Program-made: the position numbers and the translations under genes | In this document: in pieces, positions 18,255 through 28,117 of the stretch | How the letters are laid out: each line of letters begins with the position of its first letter | How positions within the stretch are numbered: position 1 is the first letter of the stretch | Notes under the pieces: generated by a model | The model's database searches: none | Seen by the model: only the letters and a program-made list of their open reading frames with translations | What the model was told of the DNA's origin: nothing | NCBI RefSeq assembly: GCF_000374825.1 | Contig: NZ_KB895381.1 | Location: 62,001 to 126,000, forward strand | Source of the DNA: Paenibacillus sanguinis 2301083 = DSM 16941 | Lineage (GTDB): Bacteria; Bacillota; Bacilli; Paenibacillales; Paenibacillaceae | Length of the DNA stretch: 64,000 nt | Direction: 5' to 3'

Positions 18255-18311
18255 TTAAGGGCGGAAGGAGTTCGCAGGAACATCGTTTTCAAACAATGGA
18301 GCACGATACAT
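18255..18311 (-). CDS. Possible 18-residue leader peptide
   Basis: A minus-strand ORF reads MYRAPLFENDVPANSFRP then TAA. A GAGGTG ribosome binding site (18324-18319) sits seven bases before its ATG. It ends 68 bases before the EamA start, just upstream of competing hairpins that include the EamA ribosome binding site. Ribosome stalling or drop-off on it could expose that site, as with antibiotic-resistance leaders. The rest of the 18312-18485 gap shows no other coding signal. The evidence is positional only. Confidence 0.42.
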   Translation of the reverse strand: MYRAPLFENDVPANSFRP

Positions 18312-18485
18312 GTAGTTTCACCTCAACTTTTAAATAGAAAATCAGGATGATATGGAAATGGTTGCCGCTGGCGTTCACTTCCTCTATGCAATATTAACAT
18401 AGGATTAACTAACGTGCTAACGACTAGAATTCAATATTGATTAAGTTGTTCAGATTTGTCATATCTAAGTAGCTGTCGCAACCTT

Positions 18486-19436
18486 TCATACCCGCATGTT
18501 GCTGCGAGACCAATTACTGTAAATGGTAAGCAGTGATCCCACGAGAATAATGACGATGCCAATGATCAAATGCATGGTTAATTGTTCTGATAGGATCAGG
18601 AATGATAATAGCGGAGCGAGTCCCGGTTTTATAAAAAAAGGGATAGAAGCCATCGAAACGTTCGATAGCTCCATAATCAAGAAGTACATTACAAACGCAG
18701 CGGCGCTGTTTCCAATACCGGCAAGCAGCAGCAACGGCACATTTTCCCAGGCGATTCCCGACCATATAGGGATACTAGCGAATGCATCCAAACCGGGAAC
18801 ACGGGAAAGGAAGGCCGCAGCAGATTGAAAATGCGTAAGCAGCATCAGTCCAAGCAATTCCAGACTGCCGATCAGAAGCGTAAACCCGGTAACGGAAAGT
18901 CCGTTTAATCCAGTACGAGTGCTCACCAGGCGAGAAATCATGCTGTAGACGGAAAAGGCAATTGCGCTGAATAGCGCGAACGTCAGACCAAGCGGTTCGT
19001 TCAAATTGACGGGGTTGACGATGACGAGCAGCCCTGCCATGGAGAGAACGACAGAAAGCAAGGTCAGTCTGGTCAGCTTTTCCTTTAAAAACAGGTAAGA
19101 AAACAGCAATGTAAATACGGGATTGCAACTAAATATTACCGCGACAGTAGATGCCTTGGCATGATCTACCGCCAACTGAAACAAAATCATGCTGACCGTG
19201 ACTACTACAAACCCGTTAAGTGCCAGCAACATCCAGTCATTTAGTCTTGGTCTGATGTTTTTCTTGCGCATGGAGATCACGGATGGAATGAACAGTGCCA
19301 GTCCACCGATAATGAAGCGGAGAAACGTAAGCTGTACCGGATGAAAGGTATTTCCCGCTATTTTTAAAGTGATTTCCAGTGAACTGATTAACAAGCTGCT
19401 TATAAGAAGATAGAAAATAATTTTTTTGTACGGCAT
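18486..19436 (-). CDS. EamA (DMT superfamily) transporter
   Basis: A 316-residue membrane protein with ten hydrophobic segments in two EamA repeats (second from about LGLTFALFSAIAFSVYSMIS). It is only distantly related to the neighbouring 17302 transporter. GAGGGAG precedes the ATG. It is divergent from the LysR regulator at 19542 across about 105 bp, the classical arrangement in which the LysR protein controls the exporter. The substrate is not readable; amino acid or metabolite export is the family norm. Confidence 0.88.
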   Translation of the reverse strand: MPYKKIIFYLLISSLLISSLEITLKIAGNTFHPVQLTFLRFIIGGLALFIPSVISMRKKNIRPRLNDWMLLALNGFVVVTVSMILFQLAVDHAKASTVAVIFSCNPVFTLLFSYLFLKEKLTRLTLLSVVLSMAGLLVIVNPVNLNEPLGLTFALFSAIAFSVYSMISRLVSTRTGLNGLSVTGFTLLIGSLELLGLMLLTHFQSAAAFLSRVPGLDAFASIPIWSGIAWENVPLLLLAGIGNSAAAFVMYFLIMELSNVSMASIPFFIKPGLAPLLSFLILSEQLTMHLIIGIVIILVGSLLTIYSNWSRSNMRV

Positions 19437-19541
19437 AGTTCCGTCTCCCTCTGTTAATTTCTTTTGACTGAGTTATATAATAAGGTACAAAGGAAGATAA
19501 CTAAAATGAATTTTAGCATGAGGGGGTATGAGTAAAAGGTT

Positions 19542-20426
19542 ATGAACCTTCACAACTTGCACATTTTTACGGTCGTGGCAGAGAAAATGAATATTACGGA
19601 AGCAGCGAGAGAGCTGTACATCACTCAACCAGCAGTAAGCAAAGCCATTAAGAACCTGGAGAACCAACTGAATCTCCGACTGTTCTGGAGGGATAAGCGA
19701 AACGGATTAATGCTGTCTGAAACGGGCAAGGAGATTTTGATTCTGGCACGGCAACTGCTCATGATTGAAGAAAAGATTCGTCAAATTGCCAACCGAGAAA
19801 ATGGCCTTGTGGATTGTATTGTAAAAGTTGGCGCGCTTCCCTCAATATCCAGCTATTTGATGCCTACGGCAATGTCGCTGGTCAAATCCCGGTATGAATC
19901 TCTCCGAATTCAGCTTGCTGAAGGATCGTCAAACGAGATCAAAAGCTGGGTGGAAGAACGATCGGTGGAAATCGGGATTGTATTGGCTCCGTTTGACTCT
20001 TTTGATCGTCAATTACTATATGAAGATGATATGGTGGCGGTACTGCCGCAGACGCATCCCCTCGTTTCTTCTGAGGAAATTGATCTGATGAAGCATCAGG
20101 AGGAGCTGATTTTTTGCCGAAGCGGATATGAAGGGACATTATCCAATTTGCTCGCAGATCGGTATAAGGAGATTACTAGCCATTTGATTGTGCAATCCGC
20201 CGAAACGCTGGTGAATATGGTTCAGCATGGTTTGGGTATCGGAATCATTAGTCGCATCTCTCAAGCTACGCTCCGCCACAATCTGATCGTCAAACCTATT
20301 TCTCCTTCTATTTCTCAACAAATGGGGATCATTGTTCATTCGCTTGAAGAATTGACCCCCGCAGCCCGGGTTGTTCATGACATTTTGGCTGGATTAGGGA
20401 GCGATTATGGCTCAAACCATAGATAA
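19542..20426 (+). CDS. LysR-family transcriptional regulator
   Basis: A 294-residue LTTR. The N-terminal winged helix-turn-helix is evident: LHIFTVVAEKMNITEAARE followed by ITQPAVSKAIKNLENQL. The linker helix and two-lobed effector domain follow (about 90-290, with the start SVGxxP-like VGALPSISSYLMP). It is divergent from the EamA gene at 19436, which it probably regulates from the shared intergenic region. An AAAAGG element is five bases from the ATG. A hairpin terminator lies downstream at 20498. Confidence 0.92.
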   Translation: MNLHNLHIFTVVAEKMNITEAARELYITQPAVSKAIKNLENQLNLRLFWRDKRNGLMLSETGKEILILARQLLMIEEKIRQIANRENGLVDCIVKVGALPSISSYLMPTAMSLVKSRYESLRIQLAEGSSNEIKSWVEERSVEIGIVLAPFDSFDRQLLYEDDMVAVLPQTHPLVSSEEIDLMKHQEELIFCRSGYEGTLSNLLADRYKEITSHLIVQSAETLVNMVQHGLGIGIISRISQATLRHNLIVKPISPSISQQMGIIVHSLEELTPAARVVHDILAGLGSDYGSNHR

Positions 20427-20497
20427 TTCCAGACAAAACTGCGGGATAACAGCTAGTTTGTCTGATCCATATTGGAAATGGTATATTTTCTTGTAAT

Positions 20498-20524
20498 ACC
20501 CAGCGTGTGGTGCTGGATTTTTTA
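20498..20524 (+). terminator. Rho-independent terminator after LysR
   Basis: Short stem CCAGC/GCTGG with a GTGTGGT loop followed by ATTTTTTAG. Confidence 0.65.
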
Positions 20525-20554
20525 GCATCATTATCAATGTAGAGGAGTGATCAT

Positions 20555-22852
20555 GTGACTAGAAATCTTGCTTCGCTAATTACACAAATGACACTTGAAG
20601 AGAAGGCGGGGTTTTGCTCTGGCGATACATTCTGGACAACCAAGGCCATTGAGCGCCTGGAAATTCCGTCGATCATGATGACGGATGGCCCGCACGGCCT
20701 ACGCAAGCAAGCCGGAGAAGCGGATCATTTGGGGCTAAATGAAAGCGTTCCGGCGACTTGTTTTCCGTCAGCTGCCGGGCTGGCCAGCTCCTGGAACCGC
20801 GAGCTTGTCCGCAGGGTGGGGGAAGCACTGGGCAAGGAGAGTCAGGCCGAGGGCATTTCCATCCTCCTTGGCCCAGGAGTGAATATCAAGCGCTCCCCGT
20901 TGTGCGGCCGCAATTTTGAATATTTTTCGGAGGACCCCTATCTTGCGGGAGAGCTTGCGGCAGAGCATATTGCAGGCGTACAAAGTCAAGGTGTCGGGAC
21001 GTCGTTAAAGCATTTTGCAGTGAACAATCAGGAGCACCGGCGAAATACGACCGATGCCATTGTGGATGAACGAACCTTGCGGGAGATTTATTTAACCGCG
21101 TTTGAAATTGCGATCAAGAAGTCGCAGCCGTGGACGGTGATGTCGGCCTATAACCGGTTGAATGGCACATACTGCTCGGAGCATAAAACCTTATTGACAG
21201 AGATTTTGAGAGACGAGTGGGGCTTTGAAGGAATTGTCGTCTCCGACTGGGGAGCTGTCAATGAGGCGGTGGCAAGTGTAGAGGCAGGCATGGATCTGGA
21301 AATGCCGTCCAGCCATGGTATCGGTCAGCGGAAGATTATCGCAGCGGTCGAGCAAGGACAGTTGTCTGTTGAGGCTCTGGACCGGGTAGTCGAGAGATTG
21401 CTGACGGTTATTTTTAAGGCGGTCGACAATCAGAAGCAGGATGCTTCGTATGATCAGGATGAACATCATCAGCTTGCCAGAGAGGTTGCACGGGAGACGA
21501 TGGTGCTGCTGAAGAATGACAGTCAACTGCTTCCGCTGCCGAAGGCGGGAAAAATTGCGATAATCGGAGCCATGGCAGAGCAAGTTCGCTATCAGGGAGG
21601 CGGTAGCTCCCATATTAAGCCGACAAAGCTGATTAGCATTCGGGAGGAAATTGAAAAGTCTGCGGGCGCAGCGGAAATCCGGTATGCCAAGGGCTACCAG
21701 CTGGAAGTTGACGACAATGACGGGCTGCTGCTCGATGAAGCGAAGCAGGCAGCCGCGGGGGCGGATACCGCGATCCTGTTTGTGGGCTTGCCCGACCGGT
21801 ATGAATCCGAGGGATATGACCGGACGCACCTGGATTTGCCTGCTAATCAGGTCGAGCTGATTGAGCAGGTGGCAGCGGTTCAACCCAATGTCGTCGTGGT
21901 GCTAAGCAATGGCTCGCCGGTGGTTATGCCATGGCTGGGCCGCGTAAAGGCTGTGCTTGAGGCGTATCTGGGAGGCCAGGCGCTTGGCGGAGCCATTGCT
22001 GATCTGCTGTTTGGCGATGCCAACCCAAGCGGCAAGCTGGCGGAGACATTCCCGCAGAGCTTAAGTCATAATCCTTCGCATCCGTTTTTTCCTGGAGAAG
22101 GCGACCGCACCGAGTACAGAGAAGGCATCTTTGTCGGGTATAGATATTACGATATCAAGGATATCGAGCCACTGTTTCCGTTCGGATACGGACTAAGCTA
22201 TACGACGTTTGCCTATTCCGACCTGGAATTAGACAGCGACCAAATGACGGATCAGGGGACGGTACAGGCAAAAATAAAAGTGAAAAATACAGGCAGCAGA
22301 TTTGGTCAGGAAATCGTTCAATTGTATGTTCACCGTTCATGTTCAAAGGTGCTCCGCCCGGAAAAAGAGCTAAAGGGCTTTGCCAAAGTTGCACTTGAGC
22401 CGGGAGAAGAACAAACCGTCACGTTCCATTTGGATAAGCGAAGCTTCGCTTATTACAACGTTGATTTGAAGGATTGGCGCATTGAGTCTGGGGAGTATGA
22501 AATTTTGATCGGAAGCTCCTCACGAGATATCACGCTTCGGACGGTGTTGAGGGTGCAATCCACGGAGGAAATTGTTCCGACATTCCATCGGAATACGACA
22601 CTTGGCGAGTTGATGGAGAATCCTGCTGCCCAGTCGATTCTCGCTCAAATGCCGGGAATGTCGCCTTCGACAGAAGCAACGGAGACATCGGAAGCTGTGT
22701 CAGAGGATATGATGATGGCGACTATGCGAGATTTGCCGCTGCGGGCCTTGCTTCCGTTCTCCGGCGGCGCCATGACAGAGGAGACGCTGACGGGTCTGCT
22801 GGAGCAGCTAAACCAGGCTGTGCGCGTCTCCAAAAACCATGAATCAGAGTAA
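20555..22852 (+). CDS. GH3 beta-glucosidase-type glycoside hydrolase
   Basis: A 765-residue retaining exo-glycosidase. Domain order: TIM barrel (about 1-290) with [12 protein letters not shown] and the nucleophile Asp in [10 protein letters not shown]; alpha/beta sandwich (about 310-510); fibronectin-III-like domain (about 560-640); then a C-terminal tail of about 95 residues that is Met/Glu-rich and helical, often seen in Bacillota GH3 enzymes. It starts with GTG preceded by AGAGGAG; the overlapping ATG at 20553 runs directly into TGA. No signal peptide, so cytosolic hydrolysis of imported beta-glucosides or xylosides is expected. The SDR gene follows after 81 bp from its own start region. 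Confidence 0.93.
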   Translation: MTRNLASLITQMTLEEKAGFCSGDTFWTTKAIERLEIPSIMMTDGPHGLRKQAGEADHLGLNESVPATCFPSAAGLASSWNRELVRRVGEALGKESQAEGISILLGPGVNIKRSPLCGRNFEYFSEDPYLAGELAAEHIAGVQSQGVGTSLKHFAVNNQEHRRNTTDAIVDERTLREIYLTAFEIAIKKSQPWTVMSAYNRLNGTYCSEHKTLLTEILRDEWGFEGIVVSDWGAVNEAVASVEAGMDLEMPSSHGIGQRKIIAAVEQGQLSVEALDRVVERLLTVIFKAVDNQKQDASYDQDEHHQLAREVARETMVLLKNDSQLLPLPKAGKIAIIGAMAEQVRYQGGGSSHIKPTKLISIREEIEKSAGAAEIRYAKGYQLEVDDNDGLLLDEAKQAAAGADTAILFVGLPDRYESEGYDRTHLDLPANQVELIEQVAAVQPNVVVVLSNGSPVVMPWLGRVKAVLEAYLGGQALGGAIADLLFGDANPSGKLAETFPQSLSHNPSHPFFPGEGDRTEYREGIFVGYRYYDIKDIEPLFPFGYGLSYTTFAYSDLELDSDQMTDQGTVQAKIKVKNTGSRFGQEIVQLYVHRSCSKVLRPEKELKGFAKVALEPGEEQTVTFHLDKRSFAYYNVDLKDWRIESGEYEILIGSSSRDITLRTVLRVQSTEEIVPTFHRNTTLGELMENPAAQSILAQMPGMSPSTEATETSEAVSEDMMMATMRDLPLRALLPFSGGAMTEETLTGLLEQLNQAVRVSKNHESE

Positions 22853-22933
22853 TCTGTCACTCAGTAATGAAATAGGTTATACTTTGAAGATATGAGGTCC
22901 ATTTGCGGCCCTATTTTGAAGGGAGTGAAGATT

Positions 22934-23617
22934 ATGAGCTTGTTGCAGCAACGAGTGGCGATTGTAACCGGAGCAGGAACAGGGATTGGAAGGGAAACAG
23001 CGCTGCAGCTGGCAGCCGAAGGCGCGTTGGTCATACTCGTCGGTCGACGAAAAGAAAAGCTTGAAGAGGTTGCTCGGCTGATTGAGCAAAGGGGTGGCCG
23101 CAGTCTGGTTTGTCCAGCAGATGTTACAAATTCAGAAGAAGTACAAAACTTGAAACAGCTTGTGCTGAGCCAGGTAGATCGAGTAGATATTTTGGTCAAT
23201 AACGCAGGTGGAACCGGGCCGTACAGCCTGATTCATGATATGAGCTATGAAACCTGGGATCATATTATTCAACTGAATCTATATAGTGTATTTCTAATGA
23301 CGAATGCCTTTTTGCCTGTGATGCGTTCTCAACAATACGGTCGGATAGTAGGCGTTACTTCTTCGCTTGCGACTTCAAATTTTGAAAGTCTGGGTGCTTA
23401 TTCTGCGGCGAAGGCGGGGATGGAAGCTTTTATTCGAGCGGTAGCCTTGGAGGAAGGGAAGTATGGGATTTTGGCCAACTTGTTTGATCCAGGCAACCTC
23501 AAAACAGAACAAAACCCTTATGGTCAGGGCGACCCCAGTACGGTAATCCATAAGCTGGTTCCACTGACCTGCTTATCTTCAGATGGCCCAACGGGACAAA
23601 CGGTACGAGCCTATTAA
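22934..23617 (+). CDS. SDR-family oxidoreductase
   Basis: A 227-residue classical short-chain dehydrogenase. It has the TGAGTGIG cofactor turn, the NNAGG motif, and the catalytic Ser-Tyr-Lys set (Ser in GVTSSLA, YSAAK). The longer in-frame ATG at 22892 adds 14 atypical residues; the ATG at 22934, preceded by GGGAGTGAAG, is favoured. The C-terminus ends at TGQTVRAY, slightly short of the usual VDGG-type end, so it may be a trimmed member. The substrate, perhaps a sugar or 3-oxoacyl compound, cannot be read. A bidirectional terminator follows. Confidence 0.87.
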   Translation: MSLLQQRVAIVTGAGTGIGRETALQLAAEGALVILVGRRKEKLEEVARLIEQRGGRSLVCPADVTNSEEVQNLKQLVLSQVDRVDILVNNAGGTGPYSLIHDMSYETWDHIIQLNLYSVFLMTNAFLPVMRSQQYGRIVGVTSSLATSNFESLGAYSAAKAGMEAFIRAVALEEGKYGILANLFDPGNLKTEQNPYGQGDPSTVIHKLVPLTCLSSDGPTGQTVRAY

Positions 23618-23641
23618 AAGAAACAGCTTCCAAAATGGCAA

Positions 23642-23678
23642 TAAAGGAGCAGGATGCTTATTAGCATCCGCTCCTTTA
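23642..23678. terminator. Bidirectional terminator between SDR and AraC
   Basis: Arms TAAAGGAGC-A-GGATGC and GCATCC-GCTCCTTTA with a TTATTA loop; one bulged A. It serves the convergent genes at 22934 and 23750. Confidence 0.8.
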
Positions 23679-23749
23679 TGTTTTGGGTCGCTTGGACTAG
23701 AAGATAGCAGGTGTTCACTCCATGGCTTGGCCATTGAGAGAAGCTAGCT

Positions 23750-24835
23750 CTATGGATGGGGGCTATCCGCTTGTTCAGCCCTGTACCTGGAAGGCGGAAT
23801 GCCAGTATGTTGTTTAAATATGCGGCTAAAATGGGAAACATCCGAGAAGCCAGTGAAGTCCGCTATATCCTCTAGCTTTATATTTGACTCCAACAGGTAT
23901 TGGGTGGCCTTCTTCAACTTCACATCTATCAACAGCCTGGAGAAGCTGGTTCCTGCTGCCTGTTTAACGATTTTACAGATATATTGCTTGCTTAGATGCA
24001 CGTATTCTGAAGTCGAGGCCAGCGTCGCTGTTCTGAAGTCTTTGTTGATATAATTCATGATCTCATTGAAATGGACCTCTGCATTTGTGAGCGCGACAGG
24101 CGTCTCGATCTCGGATTGCTTGTGGCGAAACAAGAAGCTGAACAACAGCTTTAAGTAGCACTCCATAATATTGTTGCGGAACTCGTCCCCCCACAGATAT
24201 TCGCTGAATAGGCGAAGGATGGTTTCCTTTACGTCCTTATTGCTGCCGGTATGAAAAAGGATGTAGTTCGCTTCTTCCTGGCTGCTTTTCTCGAACAGGA
24301 CCTTGTTAAAAAAGTGGATGAGTGGGGGATTATGATGAAACAACTCAAAAAAGAGAGAATTAATATACTTGCGTCTGATCATCACATAAATACAAATACT
24401 GCCCTCCGTCATTTTCACTGAATGCATCGTATCGGGCGGCATGACAAACAAATCTCCTTCGGTCAGTGTAAATGTCCTGTTTGTCAGGGTTAGAATGCCT
24501 GTACCTTTATGGATATAGATACACTGAAGGTAATTGTTGGAATGCATCATGTCCAGTGAGAAGTTGATATGCTTCGTAACAGCCATATTGAGGTCTGCCA
24601 AAATCAGCATGTTTTCATCGAGTTTTGTGAAATCCGTAATGTACTTGGGAGTATCTTCTGTATAGTGTGGCCAATATAAACGTATCAAATGATTTTTTTT
24701 AATATAATTATTCGATAAAAATTTGATATAGGTTGAGTACTCCTGTAAGGAAAGCTGCCCATCGGCATTCTCCTTGTAAAATTCCTCCATATTCGTCAAT
24801 ACATAAAGGATATGATCGATTTTCTCTGTAAGCAT
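23750..24835 (-). CDS. AraC-family transcriptional regulator
   Basis: A 361-residue AraC regulator. A cupin domain (about 100-180, with GTGILTLTNRTFTLTEGDLF and PPDTMHSV) precedes the C-terminal double helix-turn-helix (about 250-350, with VHLSKQYICKIVKQAAG and GFSDVSHFSRIFKQHTGIPP). A ribosome binding site GAGGAGG lies before its ATG on the minus strand. It is divergent from the GH39 operon (24997 onward) across about 160 bp and is therefore the probable activator of that xylan/rhamnoside module. The inducer is likely an imported xylo- or arabino-oligosaccharide; that is inference. Confidence 0.92.
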   Translation of the reverse strand: MLTEKIDHILYVLTNMEEFYKENADGQLSLQEYSTYIKFLSNNYIKKNHLIRLYWPHYTEDTPKYITDFTKLDENMLILADLNMAVTKHINFSLDMMHSNNYLQCIYIHKGTGILTLTNRTFTLTEGDLFVMPPDTMHSVKMTEGSICIYVMIRRKYINSLFFELFHHNPPLIHFFNKVLFEKSSQEEANYILFHTGSNKDVKETILRLFSEYLWGDEFRNNIMECYLKLLFSFLFRHKQSEIETPVALTNAEVHFNEIMNYINKDFRTATLASTSEYVHLSKQYICKIVKQAAGTSFSRLLIDVKLKKATQYLLESNIKLEDIADFTGFSDVSHFSRIFKQHTGIPPSRYRAEQADSPHP

Positions 24836-24996
24836 CTTAACCTCCTCTTCATGAAACTTCTTCTTGATCTATAGTCTAGTCCATTGTTTCATCCTGTTCA
24901 AGCTGCTGGTTAACCCCAGCCATTCCATCCCTCCGCCCAAAGGTATAACCTGAGCCTTATAGGGTGACCCTAATTCAACAGAAAGAGGTGTTTTTT

Positions 24997-26487
24997 ATGA
25001 AAGCGAATTTTTCCATAGATCTCGCTGCAAATACAGTGGAATTCCCTCACTATTGGGAATTGTGTGTAGGGAGCTGTCACGCTTATACGGCTCTTCGCGC
25101 AGATTATCAGCGGATGTTAAAGAAGGCACATGATGAACTTGGCTTCCAATACGTTCGTTTTCACGGCCTGCTGGATGACGATATGTCTGTCTATACCGTT
25201 AATATGCTTACGGGGCAAGAGCTGTATTCTTTTCATAATATCGATGTGATCTTCGACTTTCTGCTGAGCATCGGGATGAAGCCGTTTATCGAGCTCGGAT
25301 TTATGCCTTCCGCATTGGCGTCCGGTGAACAGACCTGTTTCTTGTATAAAGGGAATATTACACCACCTAAAAGCTATGACAAATGGTCTGAATTGTTGGA
25401 TGCGCTTACCAGACACTTGGTGGACCGCTATGGCATCGAGGAGGTTCGCACCTGGTTTTTTGAAGTGTGGAACGAGCCGAACCTGAAATTCTTCTGGGCC
25501 GGAACCCAGGATGAGTATATGAAGCTGTATGAATATTCGGTTAGGGCAATTAAGCAGGTAGATCCCTTGCTGAAGGTTGGCGGGCCGGCTTCCTCCGGCA
25601 ATGCCTGGATTCCCGACTTTATTGAATATTGTCAAAAGAACGAGGTTGCGGTTGACTTTATTTCAACCCATCATTATCCGACCTCCGATCCGCTGAGCAC
25701 GCACCATGAAGTCGATATCGAAGCGATGATGCGTCTGGGCGAGGAAGAAAGAATGCAGGCCTTTGCAGCATTGATGGACCCGTACTATGAGCGGGGAGTG
25801 ATGGCTGTGATGGCGCAAAAGGCCAAACAGGAGGCCGGAGATCTCCCGCTCTATTATACGGAATGGAATTCGGCTGCATTTCCGTACAAGCAGGATGATC
25901 CGTATGCCGCTGCTTTCATTGTGAAGACGTTAGCTGATAATGCCGGCCTTGTTGAAGGCTATTCGTTCTGGACGTTCTCCGACATTTTTGAAGAGTCTGT
26001 GCAGCAATCCCTGCCGTTCCATGGGGGATTTGGGCTGCTGAATATTGACGGTGTTCCCAAGCCTTCTTACCAGGCGTTTCGCATCATGCATGAGCTGGGA
26101 ACGGAACGAATTCCTACGGAGACCTGTGAGGTCAAGACGCTGGAGCTGCTTGCCACGAAGAAAAATGGCGGGCTCTCTATGGTGCTGCACAATCATAATG
26201 CGCCGGAAGCGGATATTGCGGCTGTGGAGGTGGGCATTATATTTAAAGGGGATTTAACCGGGAAACAAGCCATCGTAAGGACAGTCGATGAATACCATGC
26301 CAATCCCAAAGCCAAGTGGCTGGAGCAAGGCAGCCCGGAATATCCTTCACCGCAGCAACTGGAGCAATTGTTCCAGGCTGCGGAGATGCTTGCTGTACCT
26401 GTCGATCTGAAGCAGCTCCCAGGCGGGGAATGGCTGCTGGAGCTGAATGTGGAGCCGCATAGCGTAACTGCTATTGATATTCAGTAG
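24997..26487 (+). CDS. GH39 beta-xylosidase-type glycoside hydrolase
   Basis: A 496-residue retaining enzyme of family GH39, typically a beta-xylosidase acting on xylo-oligosaccharides. The acid/base is Glu160 in FEVWNEPN and the nucleophile is Glu289 in YYTEWNS, both in a clan-A TIM barrel (about 1-350), followed by a beta-sandwich (about 360-496). An in-frame start at 24964 has no ribosome binding site; ATG 24997 has GAAAGAGGTG at good spacing and the family N-terminus. No signal peptide, so it is cytosolic. It is the first gene of an operon with the esterase (25-bp gap), a GH43 relic, a symporter and GH78. Confidence 0.92.
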   Translation: MKANFSIDLAANTVEFPHYWELCVGSCHAYTALRADYQRMLKKAHDELGFQYVRFHGLLDDDMSVYTVNMLTGQELYSFHNIDVIFDFLLSIGMKPFIELGFMPSALASGEQTCFLYKGNITPPKSYDKWSELLDALTRHLVDRYGIEEVRTWFFEVWNEPNLKFFWAGTQDEYMKLYEYSVRAIKQVDPLLKVGGPASSGNAWIPDFIEYCQKNEVAVDFISTHHYPTSDPLSTHHEVDIEAMMRLGEEERMQAFAALMDPYYERGVMAVMAQKAKQEAGDLPLYYTEWNSAAFPYKQDDPYAAAFIVKTLADNAGLVEGYSFWTFSDIFEESVQQSLPFHGGFGLLNIDGVPKPSYQAFRIMHELGTERIPTETCEVKTLELLATKKNGGLSMVLHNHNAPEADIAAVEVGIIFKGDLTGKQAIVRTVDEYHANPKAKWLEQGSPEYPSPQQLEQLFQAAEMLAVPVDLKQLPGGEWLLELNVEPHSVTAIDIQ

Positions 26488-26512
26488 AACCATGAACTGG
26501 AGGATTTCAACC

Positions 26513-27553
26513 ATGGAGATCATAATCAAAAAGGTGCCGGACTCCCCTTTGGCGGGCGGACTCGATCCAAGAGTCAGACAAATAGCAACAGAGCAGGCCG
26601 AGAAGCTGGCTTCCTTGGGTCAGCAGGATATGAAAGAGCTTAAAGCTGATTTTGCTTCTTACATTGAACAGGTCAGGGCAATGATGGGCTGGCCGAATCA
26701 GGATATCACAACTATGGAGGTCACAACGGAGGAGATCCGTATTCCCGGACGCGATGGAGAAATACGTGCGAGAAGTTATACGGTACAAGGCAACCGGGAT
26801 TATAAACCGGCTGTCGTATTCTTTCACGGCGGCGCCTTTATTGCCGGAACGATCCAGACGGTAGAAAATGCATGTAAATATCTTGCTGAACAAAGCAGTG
26901 CAGTAGTTGTGAGTGTCGATTACCGCCTTGCGCCGGAGCATCCCTTCCCGGCAGGAGTACATGATTGCTTTGACGCAGTGAAATGGGTATACGAGAACTC
27001 GGCAAATTTGGGGATCAATCGTGAACAAATCACAGTAGCTGGCGATAGTGCAGGCGGAAACCTGGCGGCAGTATGCGCGCTAATGGACCGTGACCTTGGC
27101 ACAGGAATGATTAAATACCAGGCGTTGCTCTATCCCACAGTCAATATGGCCGGTACTGAAACTGATGATTTCAAGTGGAGCATTGATCAGTACGAGATCA
27201 ATAATAACCATGAGCTAACTCTCGGCACCATCTATGCTTTAAGCAGTGTAGCTGGAATAGCGCCTTTGTATGTGCCTGATAATGTGCAGGCCGCAGACCC
27301 TTATATTTCGCCGTTGCATGGCCATCTTGAGGGACTGCCCCCGGCGATTATTATTGTCGGTGAATTTGATTATCTTCGCCTGGAGGGAGAGGCTTATGGC
27401 CGAAAACTGGAGCGCTCTGGCGTACCGGTGCGGATGATTCGTTACGCCGGCATGGATCACGGGTTCATAGATAAAATCGGTTTGTATCCTCAGGCAGCAG
27501 ATTGCATCCAAGAAGTTGCACAGGGCATGAAGGAATTATTTTCTTCGGATTAA
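26513..27553 (+). CDS. Alpha/beta hydrolase, hormone-sensitive-lipase family esterase
   Basis: A 346-residue carboxylesterase. Oxyanion-hole motif FFHGGAFIAG, nucleophile elbow GDSAGGN, catalytic Asp in GEFDYLR and His in MDHGFID, all in family order. Start chosen at ATG 26513, preceded by GGAGG; the earlier in-frame codon at 26474 lies inside the GH39 gene. No signal peptide or membrane segment. Its place between GH39 and a GH43 relic suggests removal of acetyl or similar ester groups from imported xylo-oligosaccharides, but this family is broad and the substrate is inferred from context only. Confidence 0.88.
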   Translation: MEIIIKKVPDSPLAGGLDPRVRQIATEQAEKLASLGQQDMKELKADFASYIEQVRAMMGWPNQDITTMEVTTEEIRIPGRDGEIRARSYTVQGNRDYKPAVVFFHGGAFIAGTIQTVENACKYLAEQSSAVVVSVDYRLAPEHPFPAGVHDCFDAVKWVYENSANLGINREQITVAGDSAGGNLAAVCALMDRDLGTGMIKYQALLYPTVNMAGTETDDFKWSIDQYEINNNHELTLGTIYALSSVAGIAPLYVPDNVQAADPYISPLHGHLEGLPPAIIIVGEFDYLRLEGEAYGRKLERSGVPVRMIRYAGMDHGFIDKIGLYPQAADCIQEVAQGMKELFSSD

Positions 27554-27671
27554 GAATAGAAATGTTAACGGTCTCAAAATGATTTCATTGCCGACGCACC
27601 ACATAATTACGGAAGGATGATTGTAGTCTCTCAGGATCATCGAGGCCAAATCTCCTTGCCAATCGTGCTCG

Positions 27672-28117
27672 TTTAATCCGATTTTACCAAGCTACGAGTA
27701 TATTCCTGATCCCGAGCCGTATGTGTTTGACGGGCCGGGTGTACGTCATTGGTTCACATGATGAGCTGTGTTATGCCACAAGCAAGCATTCGGACTGGGG
27801 CTTTCAATATGGCGGAACCATCATCTCCAATGGAGATATTTATCTGGATGGCAGACCCAAGAAGGCGGCGCTGAATTACTTTGGCCATAACCATGGAAGC
27901 CTGGTAGAAATTCATGGTGATTGTCTCCACCAAGCTCGGCGGAGCCGCAATCGCTGAAATTGAAATAAAGGTTGCAGATCATTGGACAACTTTTGGCAGA
28001 AGCATGAATCCGCTAACAGGGATTTTTCCGCTCTACTTGAGGTTTGAAGGAACAGGGAAGCTGGATTTGCTTGACTTTGAATTGGAAAAAATTAGGCAAG
28101 GAGAATTCACACCATGA
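27672..28117 (+). pseudogene. GH43 glycosidase gene, frameshifted and internally deleted
   Basis: Three pieces in three frames line up with a GH43 arabinofuranosidase/xylosidase. Piece one (27675-27740) reads NPILPSYEYIPDPEPYVFDG, the family N-terminus. Piece two (about 27736-27930) starts GRVYVIGSHDE but then jumps to late-domain sequence GFQYGGTIIS and NHGSLVEIHGD. Piece three (27914-28117) resembles a C-terminal CBM6-like domain and ends FELEKIRQGEFTP. About 200 middle residues, including the general acid, are missing. The relic stop TGA overlaps the ATG of the symporter, preserving an ancestral ATGA coupling. Bases 27554-27671 hold nothing else recognisable. Confidence 0.8.
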
